Source: Russula earlei (taxonomy: Eukaryota; Basidiomycota; Agaricomycetes; Russulales; Russulaceae). From it: 16,426 nucleotides of DNA. The DNA is taken from NCBI GenBank assembly GCA_025769875.1, contig JAGFNK010001012.1:1-16426 (forward strand), given 5' to 3'. The first letter of the stretch is position 1. Each line of letters opens with the position of its first letter. Of the stretch, positions 9,479 through 16,426 are shown in pieces. A program made the translations under genes and the position numbers. The notes beneath the pieces are model-generated. The model was not told the origin of the DNA. It saw nothing but the letters and a program-made list of their open reading frames with translations, and did no database searches.

Positions 9479-9500
9479 GGGCCGGCAGCTCTCCGCTCCT

Positions 9501-10302
9501 TGCCTCCATCAGATCAGAATTCATGGTTCTGATTTGCGTTCTACACATTCTTCAATCCAGTGAACAGAATGGACGAGGTATCCTCAATTGCGAACTACCA
9601 CGGTATCCACGATTAGCAAGTGTACAATTTGTTACAACGGTGACTTTAGCCATATTCCCTCACACACTGGCACCCATCCATATTGCAGACTCGGATGATA
9701 CGACGTGGGCAGAGTGCTCCCTTGATAGAGAACGATAGGAACAGCAGCTGTCGTTCTACGCGCGAGTTGGACATCATTCCCAGGGCAATGTACGTGAAGC
9801 CGCCTTCTCCGTGGGGATGTGTCTTCTGTTTGCTCCTCGTGATGATTGTCTTGCCTGTATGTCTGTCTCACTGTTCATGTTTGCTGTGAACGAATTCATA
9901 ACCTATGCAAGGGCATCTTTGCGTGCATTTCATCACAGTTTCCAAAACATGCCTGTGTTCGAAGGTTCGAAGGACTACATCGCTGTCAACATGCGCACAC
10001 TCTAGACCACGGTCGGCACTGTCATCGTCTATGGATGGCATGTCAGTCCTCCGCCGTGCCTACATTATAAGCTGTCGGCACGAAATTCGACATGACCTGT
10101 TCCACTGATTACGGCGTGATAGTATCCCTTGTTACTGACATCCGCTCGAGGACACTCCTCCGTGCGCAGGCCCAATCCCCACTTCCAACATCTCATGCTA
10201 CCCATCCACTCTCCATGGCAGACGGAAACCCACTGGCAGCTGCCCCTGATTCCGATGCTGGACGTGATCCTTGTGCTGTTTGGCATGCCACCGAGTTGGT
10301 AG
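9501..10302. other. Intergenic stretch, no firm gene
   Basis: Several short overlapping plus-strand frames (9523-10108) are not recognisable. A Met-started segment at 10215 ('MADGNPLAAAPDSDAGRD') is protein-like and could be an upstream exon of the gene at 10303-10980. However, no donor and acceptor pair of normal length joins the two in frame. A small duplication 'GTTCGAAGG' occurs near 9958-9970. Confidence 0.3.
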
Positions 10303-10980
10303 CTGGCATCATCACATCTCCAAGACGAGGATAGCAGTGGTAAGCGGAAGATCAATGAACGACCACAGACACACGCCTATCATGCCAGGATACACGAGCT
10401 GAGGGACGTCATGCTGCGCGCTTTGCTACGCGGATTCGTATCATCCGAGAAGGTGTCTTACACTCTTGGTCCCCCTCTGCCATTCTATCACTCTGCACCT
10501 TCTGTTGTACCAACTTCAGCATCATCTACACCGTCAATACAAGCTCATCCCAAACCTGCCCCGCCCTGTGTATACGGTGTCCAATCCGGCACTGTCACAG
10601 CCGTATTTTTTCCTAGCGACGGCACCTCCCCCGCAACCTGTGCGCTTGTGCCTTGGGACTCGTCGCTGTGGCCATACCCTCATGCTCCATTAGATGATAT
10701 TGGCGAGCTCAACTTTGCTGACACAGGCGACCTCAGTGACTTCGACGCGTTTCGAACGGCGACGGCAGAACAGCAAAATGTCGCGAAGAAGGATAGAGCT
10801 AAGGAGCGGGAGGAGATCGAACGTTCGTGGGATGTACCTGGAGGAATTGACACGAGCATTGATGCAAGCTCACTACACAGCTTTGGGATGGCCGTCATGC
10901 GCCCTAGCTCGTGCGGTGGTCTCTGGGAGTGGGTCGGCCGCGCCGCCTTGGCCATAGCCAGGTGTTTCCAAAAGCAATGA
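10303..10980 (+). CDS. Candidate terminal exon, protein of unknown function
   Basis: An open frame of 225 codons ends at TGA 10978-10980. The first Met is at 10411 (189 residues), but the frame stays open back to 10303, just after a TAG that could be an intron acceptor (GAGTTGGTAG). The upstream part ('HARIHELRDVMLRALLRGF') reads like protein. Counting from Met 10411: residues 20-55 are Pro/Ser-rich; 94-115 are acidic ('LDDIGELNFADTGDLSDF'); 125-140 are highly charged and probably helical ('KKDRAKEREEIERSW'); the end is Trp-containing and hydrophobic ('GGLWEWVGRAALAIARCF'). I recognise no domain. An intron may remove the last residues, as an AG|GTGTTT donor lies at about 10962. The minus-strand frame at 10680-11147 is its shadow. 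Confidence 0.5.
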   Translation: MASSHLQDEDSSGKRKINERPQTHAYHARIHELRDVMLRALLRGFVSSEKVSYTLGPPLPFYHSAPSVVPTSASSTPSIQAHPKPAPPCVYGVQSGTVTAVFFPSDGTSPATCALVPWDSSLWPYPHAPLDDIGELNFADTGDLSDFDAFRTATAEQQNVAKKDRAKEREEIERSWDVPGGIDTSIDASSLHSFGMAVMRPSSCGGLWEWVGRAALAIARCFQKQ

Positions 10981-11450
10981 ATACACAACATCTGCACCGG
11001 TAAAACTCCCGAAACTTCTAATGGAGGAGGATCGGCAATGGCAATGCCTAACATCGAAGCCGCAAATGGAACACCACCACGCAGGCTGACGGCGTAGCGG
11101 TGACCAAGGTGACAGCAAGCGCTGCGATCATAGTGGACCACACTCATTTACGTGTGTTTTCTGTCACTCCCTCCTCCCATCTGTGGCCCTTCATTTACAC
11201 TTCATTTTCTTCCGTCTTTTGCAGGTTGCGGTTGGCTTGTCGATAGACTGATCCCTCATTCGTGGACCGACGTGGGATCGAAATCATGCGTGGGCGTAGT
11301 GATGGAAGTGGATGTTCCTCTGATGTCAGAGATATCAATGTGGACGTTATTGTCGTGATTTATCAGATTTATATTCATATTCGATGCAGTGTCATTATGT
11401 GTGTTGTTGAGATAAAGAGTAGCCGAAGCGTTTGACGCGTCGGCCCAAAC
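10981..11450 (+). other. Non-coding stretch with an intron-like signature
   Basis: The segment from about 11152 to 11224 begins GTGTGTTTTCTG and ends in a long pyrimidine tract plus TTTTGCAG, the best intron-like sequence in the window (about 73 nt, a normal fungal length). The flanking frames are short: 'GCGWLVDRLIPHSWTDVG' follows it. It may belong to the 3' end of the gene at 10303-10980 or to a lost gene. From 11360 to 11450 I see nothing except the site where the copia element inserted. Confidence 0.35.
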
Positions 11451-11838
11451 TGTCCGGGCGGCCCACAGGCCCGGACCACATAAGCGTTTCAGATCAGTTG
11501 CTGAAACGTGTACGATAACAAAATTGATAGGGTGATCTAAGACAATCGGTAGCTAGCACATAGCGATCGTGAAAACAATTTGATAGTTACTAGACAAAAT
11601 AATTAGGGACGCTCTCAGATACTTAAGAGTGTCGTACATACAGTAGATACTTCAGTTTCTTCTCACAGAAACTGAAGTAAGTACTTACTATCTCATGATC
11701 TTATCAGTAGCTGATTATGCGTTGTAGTATCATTTTATTAGGTAAATATGACACAAGAAGTTTCTTCTCACAGAAACTGAATATCATTTTATTAGATCTA
11801 CTACGATCTAATCTACCTTATCACTGCGCGATTCAACA
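11451..11838 (+). repeat. 5' LTR of the copia element
   Basis: The right boundary is set by the primer-binding site that starts at 11839; the LTR ends ...CAACA, as Drosophila copia does. The left boundary, TGTCCGGGC at 11451, is chosen because it gives TGT...ACA ends and follows an unrelated sequence; it is less certain, since the 3' LTR is not in the window. The LTR is rich in inverted repeats: GTCCGGGC/GCCCGGAC (11452-11459/11469-11476), CGTTTCAG/CTGAAACG (11485-11492/11501-11508), and 13-bp arms at 11648-11660/11667-11679. No convincing TATA box was found. Confidence 0.6.
11648..11795. repeat. Hairpin pair and direct repeats inside the copia LTR
   Basis: TACTTCAGTTTCT (11648-11660) and its perfect reverse complement (11667-11679) flank a 6-nt loop, TCTCAC. 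The inner part of the same hairpin (AGTTTCT-TCTCAC-AGAAACT) recurs at 11759-11778. A 14-bp direct repeat TATCATTTTATTAG lies at 11728-11741 and 11782-11795. A 14-bp perfect palindrome AGTAAGTACTTACT (11676-11689) overlaps the first hairpin. Confidence 0.75.
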
Positions 11839-11850
11839 GGTTATGGGCCC
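11839..11850 (+). other. Primer-binding site, half-tRNA-iMet type
   Basis: GGTTATGGGCCC directly follows the LTR end CAACA. Drosophila copia and relatives use this sequence to pair with the anticodon-stem region of initiator methionine tRNA rather than with its 3' end. Seeing it just after an LTR and before a gag remnant is strong support for the copia assignment and for the LTR boundary. Confidence 0.75.
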
Positions 11851-12129
11851 TGGCCACTACTAAATTCCCAAGACAGAAATCCACATACAAGCTCACACAG
11901 TCTATCGACACATTCTCTCCCCTTCACAAGCCACTGTTCATCAGAACGACACCCCATACTTTCGGTACTTGGATCGAAGTTTTGACCCATGTGTCAGGGG
12001 TACTGATCGGATTTCTAACATCTGGCACGCGTATTTGCTCCACTTGCCCAGATTGGCTTTATCACCCCATTTACCTAATTGAATCACATGGCACCTCGCC
12101 TAATGTTTACGTTCCCTCCTCGATCTTGA

Positions 12130-12766
12130 TCACTTGCTTGGTCATCTTGCTTACTGGCCATTACCCCATTGTGCGTCACATTACAGTTACAGATGATAGC
12201 CCCTCCAGCAATACTTCTTAGGACGCTGAGGGAGAACTCTTTTAGATGCACGTGCTTCTGAAATATACATCCAGATGGTCACATCGGCAGTAACAAAAAT
12301 GACACTAAATTGTATACTTGCAAGCTCAAGTGGGAGGAACTCAAACACGCATACGGCAGCGTCAGATCAATGTCAAATGTTCTACACATGGGCATCCCTT
12401 ACACGCACATTCCTAGACGTTAAACGACACACATCAGACGTTCCTGCGATTGCAACAAATGATGCATGGATCACTCTCCAATATAACTATTTTTTCATAT
12501 CGAATCTTCATTTCACGTTACCCGACGCTTACTCGGCTGTCGCATCGACAAATTCTAGCCTCCAGCGCTCCGATGAACCTTTCCCCACACGATCCAGGTA
12601 CGGATCAAGGGAAGATGGTTGTTGGGCCGGCCTCTCCGCCTCACAAAATATAGTCATTCTGGTTAAGACACACAACGCTACGTCCGAGATACAATGCTGC
12701 TATTGCAATAAACTTGGACACGCAGTCTGGACTACCGGAAGGAGAAGGCGACAAATACAAAAGTGA
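12130..12766 (+). pseudogene. copia gag remnant
   Basis: Fragments in shifting frames match the copia-type Gag polyprotein, the capsid and nucleocapsid that packages element RNA. About 12145-12180 gives 'LTGHYPIVRHIT', like the usual 'L-G-NY--W' start. About 12250-12365 gives 'LDARASEIYIQM' and, one frame over, 'KLKWEELKHAYGSV', like the capsid UBN2-type core. The long open part (12275-12766) ends in a nucleocapsid zinc knuckle, 'CCYCNKLGHAVWTTGRRRR', in which the last Cys of CX2CX4HX4C is replaced by Thr. Several frame changes mean no full product. Confidence 0.65.
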
Positions 12767-12769
12767 CAG

Positions 12770-13260
12770 GCACTGACAGAAACATCAGCACGTACATAGT
12801 GGGCAATACTGCTCCTATCACCAAGGTATCGGATGTCCGATGAATATGAGATTCTGAGTTTCCCTTTTACGCGGCAACTAGATCTTGATCGACTACAGAG
12901 CTCCTCATCACATTAGTCCGTTCTGGACCCCCAACTTCATTATTTGCACTCTGGCCTCCAGATCTATTACTCTGGGAGGTTATACAGTCATCAGACAGAT
13001 TGGGACTGGATCTGCGTCCGTCCTGCTGGCCAGAAGGCCTTGGAGATATCCTTATTAACCCTCATAGACATTCTGCATGTACCAAAGGCCGATGCATGCG
13101 ACTACACAGTGCGCGCGCTACTTCGGAATGAGGGATGCATCACATACACTCAAGAGGGGTGTTCAAATTTACACATCAAAGATCGGGAGATCGCACACAG
13201 CTGGCTGGAGAACAATCTATTGTGTAGTAACTTCATAACTCCAGCTCTACAAGCGCAAAG
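12770..13260 (+). pseudogene. copia protease and pre-integrase remnant
   Basis: The stretch 'LTLIDILHVPKADACDYTV' and 'ALLRNEGCITYTQEGC' (about 13045-13165) matches the end of the copia aspartic protease and the start of the pre-integrase segment, where 'L--VLHVP---NLLS---L---GC---F' is typical. 'ADREIA...W-ENNLL'-like residues (about 13180-13220, here 'DREIAHSWLENNLL') follow. The catalytic Asp-Ser/Thr-Gly motif expected near 12780-12850 is not readable. Frames change within the region. Confidence 0.55.
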
Positions 13261-13885
13261 AAGTGTCTTATCATTCCACATCCAGCATCAGCACATGAGG
13301 CATATGTCCACATGCGTGTTAATCTATTACTGTGATTCCGGTACCCAGATCTCGCTTGGCTTTAAGGATCGCGATCAGTTATCCTGTCCGGAGTATACAC
13401 TCGGCAACCGAACGCTTCTTTTCTGGGTTTCCCCTTAGTGATCGGATCCTCGGCTACAAGATTATCTACAGCACCTCAGCCAATCTGCTGCACGTGAGAC
13501 CAATACAAGGTGCTAGCTATTGAGGCAACGCGCGCTCACATACTTATCAGTTCAATGAGGGATCAAACATAGATTAACAATGCTAGATTTACCACAGGAG
13601 AATAGAGTGCCGAAAGATGGAATCGGACCCTTGAAGACAACACGCGTTCAAAAGTTGCACGGCGCTGGTCTCACTCTCGGGTTCTGGAGCTTTGTACTAA
13701 AGCTGCCGTCCATACTAATGATCGGACTCCATCACGCATTCTCTGTGCACACACACTTCATACACTGTGAACGGACGGACTGACTCTGGTCGTCTCACAA
13801 TTCCGTCTTCTTTAGATGTAGGGCGTATGTCTACATGCCTGACCATCGCGATCTTATCGCACAACAAGCGCATACTGCATAGCCA
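13260..13885 (+). pseudogene. copia integrase remnant
   Basis: The integrase joins element cDNA to the host chromosome. In 13580-13720, 'ENRVPKDGIGPLKTT' and 'LHGAGLTLGFWSFVLK' match the conserved 'QQNGVAERxNRTL...LLHxAGL...FWxxAL' region of the core. In another frame 'NDRTPSRIL' (about 13715) matches 'L-NRTPSR'. 'FRCRAYVYMPDHRDL' (about 13808-13852) matches 'FGCxAYVxIP' near its C-terminal end. The HHCC zinc motif and the DDE catalytic acids are not recognisable in 13260-13560. A TAG follows at about 13880. Confidence 0.65.
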
Positions 13886-14360
13886 GGGGACATGTTACAG
13901 ACACTGCTCCGCCTGCACAACTCTTGGTCCCTACAGGACCGGTGACATTCTCTGCCTTAATTTCACATGAACCGGATCATCGGCACTTCGTTCTGCGCCT
14001 CTGGAAACCCCATTAGATTCCCTCACACCACACTCACTATACCTTACCATGCCTATACAGCCAGTTACACACGTTCCGCCATACCGTTTACGCCATCCTC
14101 ACTCAGCATTATTGGGACAATTCATTGGTCCACCGCATCCGCTCTCAGTTACACATCTTGGGTCTTGCTCGCATCCACGTTCCGAATGTCTCAGAGGGAC
14201 TGCACACACAGATCTGAGAGGGCGCTTATCACATACGGCTCGGCCATGCGGAAGCGATCACTGGGCTACATATCGGGAAGGCACTTTATCGGATTTTGCT
14301 GATGAGTGGCAAGTCGCGTATCCATACGTGATCAGCGCGCTTGCGAAAAATGGTCCCTGG
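13886..14360 (+). pseudogene. copia linker between integrase and reverse transcriptase
   Basis: The frame at 14049-14426 is Pro/His/Ser-rich ('IGPPHPLSVTHLGS'), like the variable linker of copia polyproteins. It then reads 'DEWQVAYPYVISALAKNGPW' at about 14302-14360, which fits the start of the reverse-transcriptase region ('W--A---E---L-KNGTW-LVDLP'). The coding sequence is cut exactly at 14360 by the solo LTR and resumes at 15327. Confidence 0.55.
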
Positions 14361-14630
14361 TGTCAAGACTCACTGTTGAACTATCCAGTTCAAGAGCGAG
14401 GGATAAGCTCGAAGACGAGTCGATAGACGTCCAGGACCGCGTGGGCAAGGAGTAAGATCCAGAGTAGTAACAAATACCAGAGGGGTATTGTTACTGTGAG
14501 AGTAGAGCAGTCACACAGGGAAGAGGCCAGGGTAGTCACAAGGGGACGGTCCTTAAAGGAGTATCCCAGGGTTGGAGTGTGCCGTAAACAAATGGACAGT
14601 CTGAGGACTGTCCGCTACTTTATTGAGCGC

Positions 14631-14637
14631 TTATATA
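14631..14637 (+). promoter_or_regulatory. TATA-like box of the solo LTR
   Basis: TTATATA in 'GAGCGCTTATATACTAC', about 270 bp into the LTR and identical in the second LTR copy (16370-16376). The position fits an LTR promoter at the U3/R border. Confidence 0.45.
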
Positions 14638-14720
14638 CTACAAGAGAACTGCTGAATATGGAACAAGTCATAACCTTGTTATCAAGCACAGTAGAGTGAT
14701 GAGTAAGAAGTCGGAGGATG

Positions 14721-14752
14721 CTTACTGAGCATGCTCAGTCATGCTCAGTAAG
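14721..14752. repeat. Perfect 13-bp inverted repeat inside the solo LTR
   Basis: CTTACTGAGCATG (14721-14733) and CATGCTCAGTAAG (14740-14752) surround the 6-nt spacer CTCAGT. A nested 16-bp palindrome ACTGAGCATGCTCAGT is included. Copies of TGAGTAAGA lie on either side (about 14700, 14757 and 14780). Confidence 0.8.
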
Positions 14753-15326
14753 CTGCTGAGTAAGAAGGCTCCTTTGATGAGTAAGAGCTTCCATTGTCCA
14801 CATGTTCATTGCTCTAGTGCACGTGCGAGCACCTGATTCATTTCCTGTTAGTTAGTTTAGGGCCGGTCATTTGAGGACTTGTAGTTTGGTTAGGGAATAG
14901 TGTTATCTTTATAAGGCCCTTATATAGTTCTATTAGGGTCCCTAGAGTCGACCCTAATACTCTTATTAAGGTCCTTAGTGTTGCCTTATAGTTCGTTCTA
15001 TAGTTATTAGAGTTGGTCTAATAACGTGTTGTGGGGTCTTTGATACTAGGTTAGTGCCTATAGTAGAGCTTCTAGGATCGTTCCAAGGGTCCTTAGGAAG
15101 GCCCTAATACTGTCTTTTGTTGCTAGAAGGGTTGCCTTTAAGTGGGGCTTGCTGTATGTCGATTGTGCCGAGAATCGCTCGCGCAACAATGCGCGCGCGA
15201 TATTGTGGACACCTCTACTCACCCCTTTTGCTCGTGTGAACAGGGTGACACCATAGAGACCAGGTTTCCTCCTATAAGGAAGGGTCCTTCAAGGGCCCTC
15301 TCTGGAGAATGGTTCATGACACCTGG

Positions 15327-16022
15327 GATCTTGTCGATCTTATCGGAATGGGTGTGCAGCATGCAAATCTTGGAGATTTCGCGCGCGTTTCAGTTACACA
15401 AGGGGTTCACCCAATTTACAAGGCATTGACATTGATGAAACCTTCTCACCAGTAGCCAGGTCCGAGTCTTAGCGACTCTTGTTCAGCGTTGGCCACACTA
15501 GCATATGGATCAGGAGATCTGAGGACATCTTGTCAACATTCGTCATCGGCTCACTGGGTGAAGAAGATTAGAATTATTTGGAGCAATCGCAAGGCTTCAT
15601 CACACCGAAAACACTTTTTGGTCTTACACAGGCCTCTCGTACATGGGACCTACGTTCTCATGGAGTCCTTAGTGACTCGCGTTCAACTTGTCTCAGCTGC
15701 GGCGCACATGCATTCTCATGCGGACATATGTCATCGCCAAGACGCAGGGGGATCCACTATCATTTTGCTCCACTATCATTTTGCTTCACATCCTCTCTGC
15801 CGATGACATCATTATCTTAGGCGACCCTCGTGGTCTCGACGCTCACATCTACGGGTGCAATATTTATCTTTGTCTATGCGCTACGAGTTGACAGATCTAG
15901 CCAAGATCGCGTCATACCTCGGGATCCACGTTACACGCGATCGCTCGGCTAACACAGACATCGATCAATCAAGGCACATCTCGGATTTCTTCAGGATGGC
16001 GGATTCCACTCCGCTTCTGTAA
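15327..16022 (+). pseudogene. copia reverse-transcriptase remnant
   Basis: Remains of the copia reverse transcriptase in several frames: 'DLVDL' at the left edge; 'KGFTQF' (about 15398); 'GIDIDETFSPVAR' (15422-15460), the usual 'GIDFDETFSPVVR'; 'MEQSQGFITPK' and 'FGLTQASRTWDL' (15578-15650), the usual 'MEQPEGF' and 'YGLKQAPRxW'; 'ADDIIILGD' (about 15799-15825), where YVDD would carry the catalytic acids; and 'MRYELTDLAKIASYLGIHV' (15876-15932), the usual 'M-DLG---YFLGI-V'. A 16-bp tandem duplication at 15754-15785, internal stops and missing segments make it inactive. It ends at a TAA (16020-16022), with no RNase H. Confidence 0.75.
15754..15785 (+). repeat. 16-bp perfect tandem duplication in RT
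   Basis: CCACTATCATTTTGCT is present twice head to tail (15754-15769 and 15770-15785), just before the degenerate YVDD site. Being 16 bp, it shifts the frame. Confidence 0.85.
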
Positions 16023-16073
16023 TCTGTAATCTTGGAGGTCTTACCTTGGGATGGCGGACTTCCATTCCGCTTC
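15994..16073 (+). repeat. Short imperfect direct repeat at the RT end
   Basis: GGATGGCGGATTCCACTCCG followed by CTTC (15994-16017) recurs as GGATGGCGGACTTCCATTCC followed by GCTTC (16049-16073). The second copy starts 27 bp past the RT stop and lies 30 bp before the next LTR. Confidence 0.6.
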
Positions 16074-16102
16074 CATATTCCGCTCCGTTCTGATGCGGAA
16101 AT

Positions 16103-16426
16103 TGTCAAGACTCACTGTTGAACTATCCAGTTCAAGAGCGAGGGATAAGCTCGAAGACGAGTCGATAAACGTCCAAGACCGCGTGGGCAAGGAGTAGAAC
16201 CCAGAGGAGCAACAAATACCAGAGAGGATTGTTACTGTGAGAGTAGAACAATCACGCAGGGAAGGGCCAGGATAGTCACAAGGGGATGGTCCTTAAGGAG
16301 TATCCCAGGAATGGAGAGTGCCGTAAACAAATGGACAGTCTGAGGACTGTCCGCTACTTTATTGAGCGCTTATATACTACAAGAGAGCTGCTAAATAGGG
16401 AACAAGTCGTAACCTTGTTATCAAGC
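16103..16426 (+). repeat. Second copy of the solo-LTR family, truncated by window end
   Basis: It starts TGTCAAGACTC and follows the first 330 bp of the LTR at 14361 with about 25 differences (roughly 92% identity by eye). The first 65 bases, the GGACAGTC hairpin (16333-16352) and the TATA-like box are identical. The bases before it (GAAAT, 16098-16102) would be its target duplication. The window ends inside it, so it may be another solo LTR or the 5' LTR of a full element to the right. Confidence 0.75.

Larger units (their letters stand above)
7740..9500 (-). repeat. F-box duplication unit 3 (short flanks)
   Basis: Third paralogous block. Its flanks match units 1 and 2 only close to the gene: from about 7740 on the 3' side and to about 9500 on the 5' side ('TTACCCACGGGCC' against 'TTACCCACGAGCC' in unit 1). 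The longer outer flanks of units 1 and 2 are absent. In its leader it is closer to copy 1 than to copy 2: a conserved stretch of over 35 nt near 9215-9250, absent in part from copy 2, is shared with copy 1. Confidence 0.65.
14361..15321 (+). repeat. Solo LTR, 961 bp, inserted in copia RT
   Basis: It starts TGTCAAGACTC and ends ATGACA, giving 5-bp perfect terminal inverted repeats (TGTCA/TGACA). It is flanked by a 5-bp target duplication CCTGG (14356-14360 and 15322-15326). Removing it and one CCTGG restores 'KNGPW' followed by 'DLVDL', a conserved copia reverse-transcriptase segment, in frame. A second copy of its first 330 bp occurs at 16103-16426. Features: TATA-like TTATATA at 14631-14637; a hairpin GGACAGTC-tgag-GACTGTCC (14594-14613); 13-bp inverted repeats at 14721-14733/14740-14752; a T-rich, TTAGGG-like tract (14850-15130). 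No internal coding domain is present. The parent superfamily is unknown. Confidence 0.8.
11451..16426 (+). mobile_element. Decayed Ty1/copia retrotransposon, 3' end outside window
   Basis: In order on the plus strand: 5' LTR (11451-11838), primer-binding site, gag, protease, integrase, Pro-rich linker and reverse transcriptase. This is the pol order that defines Ty1/copia (integrase before reverse transcriptase). Every domain is frameshifted or contains stops, so the element is dead. It is interrupted by a solo LTR of another family (14361-15321) and by a second copy of that LTR from 16103. RNase H and the 3' LTR are not seen before the second insertion and may lie to the right. The five bases before the 5' LTR (CAAAC, 11446-11450) would be one half of its target duplication. 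Confidence 0.8.

Noticed and set aside
9600..9720. 'CTICYNGDFSHIPSHTGTHP' plus-strand stretch as a zinc finger
   Set aside because: Cys/His spacing fits no known finger, the frame is short, and it is flanked by stops.
10680..11147. 155-codon minus-strand frame
   Set aside because: It is antisense to the better-supported frame 10303-10980, and its composition looks like a reverse-strand shadow.
15309..15326. ATG at 15309 reading 'MVHDTWDLVDL' as the natural start of the reverse-transcriptase fragment
   Set aside because: The bases up to 15321 are the end of the solo LTR (TGACA) and 15322-15326 is the target duplication. The copia sequence to the left ends in KNGPW at 14360 and joins directly to DLVDL.
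15142..15429. 95-residue plus-strand frame as a gene
   Set aside because: It runs from solo-LTR sequence into copia reverse-transcriptase sequence in the wrong frame, so it is a chimera of two elements.
14361..16426. A short LTR element with two LTRs and an RT-only interior
   Set aside because: The left copy has its own end (TGACA at 15321) and its own target duplication, and the RT fragment is in frame with the copia sequence left of it.

Overview
The window looks like nuclear DNA of a mushroom-forming basidiomycete (Agaricomycetes). The only intact recognisable gene is an F-box protein of the lineage-expanded agaricomycete type: a degenerate F-box, a 'W-x-VC-xRWR-xVVFASPRRLNL' stretch, then leucine-rich repeats. 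There are no bacterial operons, no Shine-Dalgarno signals and no CRISPR. Candidate fungal-type introns (GT..AG, pyrimidine-rich 3' ends) and fungal LTR retrotransposon remains fit this. Species cannot be named from the sequence.

Left part (1-9500): an F-box array on the minus strand. Copy 1 (797-2212, open upstream to 2572) is intact. Copy 2 (3866-5381) and copy 3 (7808-9478) are clear paralogues broken by frameshifts and deletions. Copies 1 and 2 lie in two tandem units of about 2.6 kb (about 490-3125 and 3565-6125) that share long flanks on both sides of the gene. Copy 3 shares only the gene and its immediate flanks. All three keep a 22-bp element about 10-25 bp past the ancestral stop. The first 350 bp hold a separate repeat-rich segment with a TATA-like box, possibly an LTR fragment.

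Middle (6126-7740 and 9500-11450): mostly unassigned. One plus-strand open frame (10303-10980) has the look of a real terminal exon of unknown function. A weaker, probably spliced plus-strand candidate lies at 6803-7356. A good-looking isolated intron signature lies near 11152-11225.

Right part (11451-16426): an old, decayed Ty1/copia retrotransposon on the plus strand. It has a 5' LTR (11451-11838), a primer-binding site of the half-tRNA-iMet type used by Drosophila copia (11839-11850), then remains of gag, protease, integrase and reverse transcriptase in the copia order. A 961-bp solo LTR of another family (14361-15321) sits inside it. It is bounded by TGTCA/TGACA ends and a 5-bp target duplication (CCTGG), and it splits the first codons of the reverse-transcriptase domain. 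Removing the insertion rejoins the copia reading frame exactly. A second, roughly 92% identical copy of that LTR begins at 16103 and runs off the window, so the old copia was hit twice by the same family.

The region is a fast-turnover accessory segment: birth and death of F-box genes next to nested retrotransposons. No evident new enzymatic system is present. The best-supported novelties are the nested-insertion structure, the module-plus-flanks duplication of the F-box gene, and hairpins and palindromes inside the LTRs.
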